Below are positions 46,090-58,800 of a DNA stretch of 64,000 nucleotides, piece after piece. Source of the stretch: Rhipicephalus microplus (taxonomy: Eukaryota > Arthropoda > Arachnida > Ixodida > Ixodidae); the NCBI RefSeq assembly GCF_043290135.1, contig NC_134702.1, positions 79,554,317 to 79,618,316 of the forward strand. The letters are read 5' to 3'. Both the position numbers and the translations under genes were made by a program. Below the pieces are notes generated by a model. The model worked only from the letters and a program-made list of their open reading frames with translations. It had not been told where the DNA came from and made no database searches. How positions within the stretch are numbered: the stretch's first letter is position 1; every line of letters starts with the position of its first letter.

Positions 46090-48930
46090 TCCGGCGGCCG
46101 GCTGCGCAGAAGTGGCGAAAGAATATTGTTTTCCTCGGGGCTGGACATGCTGTGGGGCTATGACTTCTTGCCTGCTTGCCCTCGACTCCCGAGGATACCT
46201 TTTTAACGTTTCCATCTCCCCCCGCCCAATTCTCCTCGCCTTTTCCTTACACTTTTACGCAATGATACCACGGCTTCGCTGTGGCACTTTTTCATAGCAT
46301 CTTTTTCACTCGCACTTCCTGTTCATGAGCTTACATCCATCCCACGGCGAACAATAAGTAGGCAGGATGCTGCACTTTATTTTGATGGTGGCGCACGAAG
46401 ATATGAAAACGCCATGCCTTCTCAGTTACATGTTCCACCGAAACGTGCTTAATACGATATTACATAACCAGCGTGCCTATTGGTTATTTGGTAACTTTAT
46501 TGGGCATGGTGGACAAACTCGCGTGTTCTCGTTGGGAGCCGTGTTTTGTCGGATATCTGTAGTGTAGAAAGTTCTCTCTGTCGGCGCAGGCAGGGCCAGA
46601 AGGAACCCCCTCAGATCTCGTACCTTTCTAATTCGCTCAGTGGTGTCTAACACCTTTGCTTATTGCTAAAAATATCACCAGCTAAAAATCCTGCACGGAG
46701 AACCTATGATTATGTGAAGAAGATGCATCGTCGGCGGTGCTGGTTGTGAACGATGCGCGCTCCATGGAGCTGGGGAAAAGGAGTGAAAAGAAAATCTGTT
46801 TTAATACGCCTACTCTGTCGCAGACTCATAATCTACCAGTGAAGCGCGCGCTCAAGGATAGTTGGAAGAGCTTCAAGTTCTTATATGCGTATTGAACCGG
46901 CATGACCTGCATAAAGTAGGACTCCGTATACACACATTTGAGTATCCAAAGGGCTCATCAGCTTGAGATATGCGTGAGTGAACCGAATTACGTCGCCGTA
47001 TTATACGAAACAGAATTGCATCGCCGTCACGTACAGAACAGCGTTTTTTTTTCAACACTAACCCATGAGTGAATTAACAAGACGAGCTGTGTTTTAGTTA
47101 TTGGTACAAAGGAAGGTCTTTGAGCAACCAAAGTAACCTCAATGGTCTAAGAACAACATGAATGTTGGCTACGCTCAGAGGTTGTTGTCAATTATTTCTT
47201 CGGGGAAGCAAAAATTTCTAAAGAGCTTTAAAAGTATCACACATAATCATTGCGACTAGCTGCAATAATAAAGCTTTCAGATTTCATATCGTTATAATCA
47301 ACCAATTTAGAAAGCCACAAGATTGTACGCAGGAAGACAAACTTTAATCCTATTAGTGTACTAGCAGTCATTTTCGCAATCAATGAACCTGCCTGCTCAC
47401 AGATCTCGAAAACCGCAGATAACTTTGTATTAATTACTGTAGGAAACACCACGTTTTAGATGACATAGAAGTGAGAAGCTTTCAATCACACCTATGTATC
47501 ACGTGTCACTGCGCGTAGGCATGTGTGTGAAACGTCGCGAAGTGAACGCGACAGTTAGAATCCTGGAACTTCGCTCACATCTTTTGAGGCTGTAGAGACT
47601 TGGTACGCCTTCGAATGTCGCGTTCACAATACCTCCACAGAGGAGCACGCAAATTATTGCTGTGTCTAACTAAACACGACAGCCGTGTGAGGAAACGACG
47701 AACTAGCATCGTCTTCGAGTTTGTAACGCAAATGCAGCACGGAGATCCTTTAGAACAAGCCAGCCGGAGTGAACTTGGGTCTATAACTCAAATGCGCGTG
47801 GTGTAAATGGGAGTGGTGTGCGTTTACGGAAAAGCTAAAGTAGAGAGAATAATCTGCTACTTCGTGGAACTCCAATTAGCCATAATTCAGAGAGCTTGCT
47901 TGCAAGGAAAAGTGACGGGAGAGGCACTGTGTACCTGAACAAAATAGCAGTTGACACCCTGATGTATCACCTGAGGCTTTTTGCGGAGTTACAAGGCGCG
48001 CTCAACAATGAAAGGTGCGCGGAGGGATCACCTGTTCATCGCAAAACACCGCGACGCCTTCCATATCGTGACAGAGAAACAAGCATGGGCGTGAACGCAG
48101 TGCCGAGGGCGTGCATGTCACCTTTCGTTCGCAACACTGCGTGCCCATATGAAACGTTTTGCGTCACGCGTACGGTCGACAACAAATACGGCGTTCGAGA
48201 TAGAGGCCGCCGGAGCGCCGTCCAATTTGCAAATGCATCTGGCCTGTGACTCTACTGCTATGGCCTTCACTTTCATGTCTTCTTCGAATTGGCGTCATGA
48301 CGTTACTTTTGTTCGGTTTTGAATTGGCCCACGTCGTCTAATACTGCGAGGTCATCTTTCTACGTCCTGCTTCGGAAAACGTCTGCTGAATCGATGATGC
48401 ACGGTCTAGCTTTCATGTCGCTCGTATCGTTGACGACTCACCGTGAGCGGTGTTCGCCGGTGAGGCTCCTGAGGTACGTTGCGTGCTCACTCCTCGTGCT
48501 GCATGAGGCCTCGCATCTCCTTGATTACGCTTACTAGCACCTCTGTTTTTCGATCGTCTGTCGGCAGAAAGAAAGACATACTCTTAGTTCCGTTGACGTA
48601 GGATGCTATGAATAGCTCCGTGGATTAGATGACCTTGCTGGTAACTTGTAAAGGGTGAAGTGGCACGCAGCTTATGTAGAATGAGCGTGCACAGTGTGCC
48701 AACTCAAAATGAAATCGTGCGCATGCCAATAAATTATAAAACTGACGGCGTCCCTCAGGCAGCGCACTCTGATTTACCGAGATAACCCAATGCACGCGTT
48801 TCGTGATTTTGGACTGACAAATATTATTAACCTGAAACGGTAAGCTGGCAGAAAAGGCACCTGAGGGTGTGCAAATACCAAAATGTGCGATAATTGTATA
48901 GGTAGGTGCTTCACATAAAGGCGGCGGCTT
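46090..48930. other. no supported gene
   Basis: Several open frames are present (117 codons at 47896-48249 is the longest with ordinary composition), but none has a recognisable domain. Confidence 0.3.
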
Positions 48931-48935
48931 GCATG

Positions 48936-49201
48936 TGTATGTATGTATGTATGTATGTATGTATGTATGTATGTATGTATGTATGTATGTATGTATGTAT
49001 GTATGTATGTATGTATGTATGTATGTATGTATGTATGTATGTATGTATGTATGTATGTATGTATGTATGTATGTATGTATGTATGTATGTATGTATGTAT
49101 GTATGTATGTATGTATGTATGTATGTATGTATGTATGTATGTATGTATGTATGTATGTATGTATGTATGTATGTATGTATGTATGTATGTATGTATGTAT
49201 G
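48936..49201. repeat. (TGTA)n microsatellite, about 66 uninterrupted copies
   Basis: Almost perfect tetranucleotide array of about 265 bases. The frames that read YVCM or HTYI repeats are artefacts of it. Confidence 0.98.
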
Positions 49202-49489
49202 ACTTTAGGTACTTTATGCACGCAGGTGTACGTATCTTGCAACGTGCGTTTATATGTGTGGTGTTTGGAACCTCTTTGCGAGTTTAAATGTTTCTGTTGC
49301 TGTATTCTGTAAAGCATGCCACACTGAAAGCACATTGACTTAGCGATAGAGCTCACTCCAAAAAGATTGCTAATTGGGTATTTGACTGGATTAAGCCAAG
49401 AATTTTAAAAATTAGGCAAAATTCGGTAGCGGCCAACCACAGAACTTCCTAATAAAGCGAAAGCCTTAGATGGCTCATCATACATGAAA

Positions 49490-49720
49490 ACTGGCCATCG
49501 GCGTCGGTGGCATCAACACTATAGTGACGCAAACAATACTCACGTGGTGACATCACCGCATGGCGTGATCATGATGTCAGAGATCACCGAAATGAATGAC
49601 GTCAGCATAATATGTCATCACGACGTCGTCGCGATGTCACATGACTGACAAACGCGATGACGTCATTAGATAACTGCATCGCTTGTTCAAAAGTAGGCCG
49701 ATCACTGAGGCTGTGCCAAA
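49490..49720. repeat. GACGTCA/GTGACATCA-rich dispersed repeat
   Basis: Multiple short units of GTGACATCA, GACGTCA and CATCACGACGTC lie head to tail and head to head between 49540 and 49670, giving a degenerate internal repetition. Confidence 0.45.
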
Positions 49721-49879
49721 AGTGAGCCAGGTGCAGAGTGCTTGCAACGCCTGGAATCTTGGAGCGCTGCAAACGTACATTATAACCAGGAAGCTTTCAG
49801 AGGTTGGCAGGGCAGCATCAGTGTATCGGCTGAGAAGAAAACCAAGATGGCTTTCGCCTTCGAGTCATCTTAGTTGAAT

Positions 49880-50245
49880 ACACAGGGGAACTTGTGATTC
49901 GTGCTATAAGTCTTGAGTGTACGCGTAAGGCGATGTTGAAGCAAATTAAATGTTGGTACGACGGTGAAGCTATGTGGAGAGCTTACATGTTTTCATTGAG
50001 CATTAAAATCACCAGTGATAATCCAGGGACCAGGTGTAGCCGTCAAGATGTGATGCAGTCTTTCGCCGCAGAACTGAGCAGATAGAGAAATGCAAGCTAT
50101 GATAAGCGTGATGGTTACCTTCTGGTTTGTAACACGGAAGCACATGTACTGATTTCCGTTGTGGGGTTGCACCAACTGCGGAATGTAGGTTAGATCTGAG
50201 CGGATATATACAATTACTTTGCTGGGTTCACCACAAGTCAACGAA
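49880..50245 (-). mobile_element. LINE endonuclease (APE-type) fragment
   Basis: The minus-strand frame at 49993-50241 contains VYIRSDLTYIPQLV, a mid-domain stretch and PGPWIITGDFNAQ, the GDFN(A/S)H box of APE-like endonucleases of non-LTR retrotransposons. A stop follows immediately, and the downstream sequence still gives VPTFNLLQHRL-like remnants in the same direction. Neither RT nor 3' end is attached. Confidence 0.65.
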
Positions 50246-50695
50246 GTGAAGGATTCGTAGCCAGTGTGTCTTAAGAAGGCTGGATGATCGACCCTTTACT
50301 CTGGAGAAGCTCTAGGGAGCGTGTCATTCAAGTACTTCAGCGCAGAAAGCCGCACGAGCCCTTCTACAATTCTTGAGGGCAACATCCCTGTGCGACCGCC
50401 TGTGAAACCTGAACTGTGTGTGTTATGCGCAATGTGTATCTCGTCCTCCCCTTTATATTTTTCTTCCTCATTCCCCTCTCCACCGGGTAGGGTAGCAAAC
50501 TGGACATTGTCCATTTAGCCTCTCTACATTTCTGATATTTTTCTCTTCATGCTTTCCTTAGCGCTGACTTTGGCTCGATCGGGAGTGACCGGCATCGTCT
50601 TTTTTTCTTGAAAGTCAGTGCTTGGGTGTGCTGAAATGTCGCCGATATATGAGCACGAAACGCATAAGAGCTGAACGCCACACTTCGGCCAAGCT
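50246..50695. other. pyrimidine-rich repeat-like sequence, no gene
   Basis: The sequence 50440-50570 is C/T-rich (TCTACATTTCTGATATTTTTC and similar) and looks like the 3' region of an interspersed element; no partner is present in the window. Confidence 0.3.
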
Positions 50696-50710
50696 CATCC
50701 CCCGTTTTCC

Positions 50711-50952
50711 CCGCCGCGGTGGTCTAGTGGCTAAGGCACTAGGCTGCTGACCCGCAGGTCGCGGGATCAAATCCCCGGCTGCGGCGGCTGCATTTACGAT
50801 GGAGGCGGAAATGTTGTAGGCCAGTGTGCTCAGATTTGGGCGCACGTTAAAGAACCCCAGGTGGTCGAAATTTCCGGAGCCCTCCACTACGGCGTCTCTC
50901 ATAATCATGTAGTGGTTTTGGGACGTTAAACCCTACATATCAATCAATCAAT
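50711..50952 (+). mobile_element. Ruka-type SINE, best preserved copy (4)
   Basis: The head has A box TGGTCTAGTGGCTAAGG and B box GGTCGCGGGATCAAATCC. The body contains CACGTTAAAGAACCCCAGG and GAAATTTCCGGAGCCC, then GGGACGTTAAACCC and an (ATCA)n tail. It is flanked by 15-base repeats at 50696-50710 and 50953-50967 (CATCCCCC-TTTTCC, one mismatch), which is a clear target duplication. 242 bases long. Confidence 0.95.
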
Positions 50953-51199
50953 CATCCCCCCTTTTCCGTCAGAGTGTGGTTACTACCGTACACGTGACCA
51001 CCGCGACTGTCTGCAACGAGAGATCGAACGCGTCATCAGGAAATATGTCTAAACACAGAAACTCAAATTACATCATGCACGAACGATACGTAATTGAGCA
51101 AATGGCATCATGCACAAAGAAGTATTTTTATTCTTCAAAGTAACAGCGGAAATCGTATACTATAAAAAAAGCAGTTTAATTGCCGTTAACAAAAACGCC

Positions 51200-51855
51200 A
51201 GCCCTGCGACAGTAACAGCGAAAACTAGAAGAGCGGCCTTTCAGAGCCTTTTAAAAGCACTGATTGGGTAACTACTGCAAGCACACTTGCTTGGTTCCCG
51301 CTAGGGCACTAATAATAAACTTTGGGGTAGTATAAGCCGGCATTCGTTACGCTATTTTTCGTAATTCTTCGGAGAAGCTTGGTATCCATTAAACACTTAA
51401 AATGAATTTTGTGCCAACTGTTCATGCTGTGTGCGACGACGATGAGAAATTACGGCTGAAGTGGGTATGCACCACAATTAATAGGGGAACAAGAACAAGC
51501 TTTTGTAATGTGTTGGAGCATTGGACGGCCCACTTGTTACGCTATTCACATTTTGCGACAACTGGTTGTTCTTTCGCTGTTTTAAAACGCTTTATAAGAC
51601 GTATTAACGAGATTGGTTTCCTGACATCAAGCCTGCTTAAGGCAAGCTTGCAAATCCACAAGCACCAGCGTAGCTCAGTGGTAGAATACTGGGCTGACAA
51701 CCAGCAGACCCAGGTTTGGAGCCCCATGCACTGTGTTGTTGGTGCTAGGTTTTTTTAATTACGCGTAATGTGGTTACGGACCCCGGCGGTGGCGGCGGCG
51801 GACAACTGCACGTGACCCGAGTTGGGATCTCATAACAGCTTTCGCTGTAATATAC
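51200..51855 (+). repeat. dispersed repeat ending AACAGCTTTCGCT, copy 2, interrupted
   Basis: The two halves 51200-51380 and 51762-51855 match the inverted copy at 36137-36435; the middle is foreign and includes a tRNA-like SINE head (51660-51745). Parts include GAAGAGCGGCCTTTCAGAG, GCAAGCACACTTGCTTGG and GGTTACGGACCCCGGCGG. Confidence 0.6.
51660..51760 (+). mobile_element. tRNA-Val-like SINE head
   Basis: ACCAGCGTAGCTCAGTGGTAGAA, then an anticodon-type stem CTGG/CCAG with loop CTGACAA (anticodon position GAC), then a B-box-like CCCAGGTTTGGAGCCCC. The acceptor ends do not pair properly and a T run follows, so this is a tRNA-derived SINE and not a tRNA gene. Confidence 0.6.
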
Positions 51856-51869
51856 CATTCGGAACAGAT

Positions 51870-53519
<1,650 letters not shown>

Positions 53520-55680
53520 CTGGCTGGGATAGGCGCTTGAATGTAAGAGACAAGAAGGTGGGTGAGTGGGGCATATATGAATTAACTTTGTTTACCCAAT
53601 TCTCCTTCTAATTAAACACCTTCTTCTTCTTGGTTACCCAAAGTGTAAGATTATAGCGCTCTACAGGGAAACAAAAGCCAGCTACATTGGCTCTTCCACT
53701 TGGCGCTTCAGTGAAAAACAATTCAGTGTTCTTCAGCACGAGGGTATCTGCATGCCATACCCCAACCTGAGGTCTGACGTTTTCTGCGATATAGGTGCTC
53801 TGAAATGACGTTGAACAAAAAGAAGAAAAAAAAACGCATTAGACTTGCGTGGACAGAGAAAAACTTTTGTTTATGTAAGCCTAAAGGATCGTACTTATTG
53901 GGTGAAGCTCTTACTTCAGGGCCCCATTGGCTCCAAGTGACCATAGGATCAGCCGATGCTGCTCCTGCGGCTCTGAGCTGGTCAGCGCAGTCTCCCAGGA
54001 GGAATGGAAGGGTGAAGGAATATATGGTGGTAGCCAGATGGTTGTGGACATTCCCAGGTGCAGTGGCGGCTTCGCAAGAGCGGCTCAGCGAAAGCTTGAA
54101 GAACGGGATTTCTAAAGTAGAGTGGAGTAGACCGTAGAAACTGTGACTCGTACCCAAACTGAGGGATTGGTGATGGACCGGCTAGAAAGCTTGTTGTATA
54201 CCCTTTTGGGGCTACAAATGCAAGTAAGCTTGCAAGGTACCTATGATGCCATGAATCATAAATTTTTGTGAAGTAGGGAAGTCTCGCGTATGCCATTATC
54301 GGTGAATCTACGGGAAAGTGTAGTATCTGCAGAACGGCTGTAAGGAATAACGTGCACTTTGCTGATGTGGCTGTTGGCGATGAATTGTACCTGAGTCTTT
54401 CTTAAGCGGCTCAAAGCGAATGCGACATGGGAATGAACTGCTTGCAAGCATAGGATGAACAAAGAAGCTGTGGAAGATAGGAAAGTAAATGAACAACCTA
54501 AAACATCGTAAAAGAGTCTCCAAAGCGTCAATCAGTTTATATGTGAAAATAAAATGAATGATATATAGTATATGTGACGAAAGGAAGGAATGTGCGTAAA
54601 CCAGTTATATACATCTGGACCAATAACATACACAACTAACAAAATTTATCCTGTAGACACCTTGTTGCTGATCTCGCAGTTTCTCTAACGTTGTTAAACG
54701 ACGTTAGAACCTCGTAAACGAGTATATTTGCGTGAGAAAGCTTTTGCTTTCTTGCGATTTTTTCAAGCTCCTCTGCAGTGGGTACGAGCCAAAGTATGGA
54801 AGAAGAGCGAATAACCACGATGGTGACGCGATGCACGCGCGAATGGTCGTACACCTGGCGCAGGGTTCTCGTGGCGTGATCTCCCTGTATGCGTGGTCAC
54901 TTCGAAGTGCCTCTGTGCTTTGAAATTGACACTGGACTAGGTGTTCAAATGTCGTCATGGAAGAACGGTGGTACGTGTCGTTCCTGATATACGAGTGCTT
55001 CGTCTCCACCCCTCAGTCGGGTTCGCTGTAGCGCTTTTTTTGTCTTCTTGTATTAGCAGTATGAGTCTTTTGAGAGAATTGTGCTGCCATAGCGAAAAAA
55101 AAAACAGATAGGAAGAGAGATCAGTATGAAGAAAAGCGGGCATTCGCTGCAGTCATTCAAGGTTTCCTGCTAAGCGCACAGTTTCGACGACAGCAGAGAG
55201 AGAGAGAGGGAGGGGGGCACTGTGTGTTTGCAGAGACTGTAATTTGAGGAAGCGCAGTAGCCGCATTTTATCAGTGCATTTCATCCTCACCTTTCAGCTC
55301 ACCCTCTCCTCCAATAAGCGAATATATCTCAACACTTGATGATCATTATAACAAATATGCTGTTCGTCCATACGCTATACTATTACGAATGCTCAAGATC
55401 ACCATTATGAAGAGAAACACGTTCCTTCTGCTTTCTAATCATCTGGCATAACTTTTCGAACCAATTGATTTCAAAAATGAACACTCAGGTGAACCACCGC
55501 TGTTCTTTTGTCACCGTTGATTGCATGCCGAAGTGCTCATTCCGAACGTTAAACAAGATAAGTCACTCACTTCTTGATAATTTTCGTATAATAAAGCAGT
55601 TAAATCATCCCCATTATTTCAGACAGTACAGTATGAACCACGGGTTGACTAACAACATTTATTTGTACGTCGTATTCTGC
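53520..55680. other. no supported gene; unresolved minus-strand frames near 53.7-54.3 kb
   Basis: Overlapping minus frames (53723-54157 and 53982-54296) read Pro/Ser/Leu-rich sequence without domain. The segment may belong to an interspersed element. A GA run lies at 55195-55225. Confidence 0.3.
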
Positions 55681-55685
55681 TGCAG

Positions 55686-55801
55686 TTCACGCAATGTCCG
55701 CTTATGTGACAGCGAAACAGCGATGGTTCGACGGGGCGCAGATGCTGGTGGCGTATTTGGCGCCCGTTTACCTCGCACCTCTGCTCTTACCGGGAACCAT
55801 G
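55686..55801 (+). CDS. SLC13-like gene, first coding exon
   Basis: The acceptor AG is at 55684-55685; eight untranslated bases precede ATG 55694. 36 codons end in phase 0 at CCATG|GTTCGT. It encodes the cytoplasmic start and helix 1. Confidence 0.7.
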
Positions 55802-58800
55802 GTTCGTATTAACGTTTTCGTCGTATTTTTCGGCTATTTTCGTGTGTACTGATGATGTCGAATATTTTTAGATGAAGAATATACACCTTTCCTTTTGATT
55901 TCCCTGTGTTTTTTACACCCCCCCTCGTACATGATTGTTGAGCGGGAGGCTACGAAAGCATGGTTAATTACAACTCGAATCAGATAAAACGAAATACTAA
56001 CAAGGGCATATAAGTGGTATGAAAGAAATATAACATGGTTGTGTTGCCTTTCTTCAGTGTTTCTGTTGTCTGCAGCTTAGTACTTCATTTGCTTCTTTCG
56101 CATCACTGCTAATCATGCAAAACAATGTTTCAAAACCTTTGCGGAAGTATTGTGGCCGTAAACGTACACACTTGCGTCATTCTTCTTGTTTCGTTGAACG
56201 ACTGTTTTGAAACTGCAAAGCCTTCGGTGGAAAAAAGGAGTTGGTATATTGCAACTGAAACGTGTTCCCTCAACTAAGGTTACGTGCAATCACATATTGC
56301 CAAAACACACTTGAGGCTTCAATGCCAGCATCCACGCGCGAACTACGCATGTGCTTTGAGAACGAGGTTGCGCATATGCCTGATACTTCCCCCCCTGATG
56401 TCCACGTACTTGCTGCCCCAACGAAAAGATATTCGTCACGAGTCCTCACAGCTTCACAGAAGACAACTTGCTTCGGTAGCCGTTGACACGATTTGTAATG
56501 AGAACATTCCTTCATCGTCCTAGAGTGAGTGTGTGTGACGAACACATGTTTCGTCTAATGAGTTTCATTTCACGATTACGTTTTTTTAGGAAGGTCGCTG
56601 CGCCTACTGCATGCTGATCGTGTTCGAGTACTGGGTGCTGAACGTTATCCCGGCGCCTGTGGCATCGTCGGTGCCCCTGGTACTGCTGCCACTTTTGGGC
56701 GTTATGGACCCGAGCCTCGCTGCCGGACATTACGTGAACGTGCGTGAGCTGCATGAGCTCTATTCTCCAAACCAAGCAAAAGCCTGTGTTTCACTCGCAA
56801 TTTCTAGGTGGTGTATGCATGGATTTGGCAGCGGCATACAACATTCCTGAGAGAAATATTGTTGTCGTTTGATTGTTGTTCACTGTTGCTCCGAAATGAA
56901 TGAAGTGACGAAAGTGTGCCACTTGCTTGGGCGTGTTACCGTATATATAAATGCTACCGTGCGCCTGATGTTCGCTCTGTGGTGTGATGAAAAGTTTCCG
57001 CGAAGAAAGCCTCATGAATAGATCCCTCTCAGGAACCATCCTATTGCTTGTCGAAAGGTACCAGACTTATTTTGGCTTAATAGTTGAGCACCCCTTTGTC
57101 GAAGGCTCTCAATCGCTCGTATGAGTCTAGCCAACGTTAGTTGTACCACGAAAAAGCGCTGTGAGGCAGGAAGCGGACGAAGTAGTTAATCGGACAGGAA
57201 AAAACACGCATGACGTTTTGCGACTTGAGTTTGCGTAAACAGCGCCTTTGCGGATGACAGAATGATTAAAGCGAGGTTCGCAAAAATATGCATATTGCCG
57301 CAGCAAGTTGGCCACGTTAGAATAGCCTGCCGCAATCATCGTGGCACGAGCACCATGCAAGACCCGGTTGGCATGCGCCACATGTTCGTGCGCTCAGGCT
57401 ACGAGAAAGATGAAGACAGCTGGATCTGTGCAACTCAACTACTCGGACTTCGACTCATATTCATTCATTCATATTCATATTCATTAGACTCGTGGGCACA
57501 AGTTCGCCCTAATAAAGACGCTTGTTTTTTTTAGCCTGTCTGCATCAGCATCGCTACAATATGAATATGGTGAATTTTAGGTGACGGAAACACGGACGAC
57601 TTTTCGCTGATGTGCTCACCAGTGCTTTCGGTCAGGAAAAGAGAGAGAGAAAGAAAAGCCAGTTATTGGGTCTCGAAGCAAGAGAAGACTGTGCGTATAG
57701 ATCGAACTCCTGATTAGACCCATGTCGGGACTATAGTCAGGAGTTGGATGTATACGCTCCTAACTCCCGACTATTCCAGACATGGGCGTTCTTTTTTAAA
57801 TTTCCTGCCAACATGTAAAGGTCGGTGGAACGCAGGAGACGATGCTGTTCATCGTGGGCGTGGTCCTGCTCGCACTCGCCATGGAAGGGACGAACGTGTA
57901 CAGCCGCGTGGCGCTCGCCATTCTGGGCGCGGGCGGCGCCGGCGTCAAGGCCGTGTTCACGGCGCTGATGGCGCTCGCCTTCTGCGGCACACTAATCTTC
58001 GAGAACGTCCTCTCTACGCTTATCGTGATGCCCGTCGTCGAGTGCACCATGGTTGAGATCGAGAACGACGCCCTGACGAGCGCTCGGCGACGGCGAATGC
58101 TGCGCAAGGCCTCGATCCTGGCGCGCCTCGCGAACCAGCCCGAAGTGGAGCTGTCCAATCAGCGGCTGCCCGCGCTCATGGGCTCGGTACCACAACTGGT
58201 CAGCCCCGGAGGGATTCCCCAATTGTCTCGTCGCAGCAGCCGCGACATCTTGTGGACACCCGATTCGGGACAGTCATCCACCTACGGCAAAGGAGCATTA
58301 GGTGAGTTGGTTTAGGGCGTTGATTCATGAACCATGATGTGAAATCCTCCAGTGCGTCCTGAACCAAATTTTTCAATGCAGTGGCAATCGTACTGCCACT
58401 CGAGGCGCATTTTCGTGGCCACCGTCATGCCCCAATCCAATCTAAACTTCATTCCCAGCTCAAGAAAAGAAAGCCGAAATTAAAGGTGTGGGAAAGACCT
58501 GTTCCTGTATAAGCATACCAGGTTTAAAGCCAATTTAAAATAAATGAAAAGGGGTTTTCAATTAATACCCAAAACGCAAAATTTTCTAGAAAAGCCAATT
58601 GGTCAAATAAAATTGTGGGTGGACGGTAATGCATTTTGTGTCCCAAAGGCTCATCGAGCACGGAAAATTCGCCATTTCTTTAATGTTATAATAATGGGCC
58701 AGAGACGTCTGGGCCGTGCCCAGTGTAAAGTCCAAATCAATGAAATTGACTTGTACGATAGGGCTTGTTCAGTATGCAGGCAAAAGCGGGTGATGGCTGC

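Noticed and set aside
48625..49356. 243-codon minus frame (HTYI repeats) and plus frames reading YVCM
   Set aside because: Produced by the (TGTA)n microsatellite, which is open in several frames.
51660..51745. tRNA-Val gene
   Set aside because: Boxes and an anticodon stem are visible, but the acceptor stem does not close and the segment sits within repeat sequence, so it is a SINE head.
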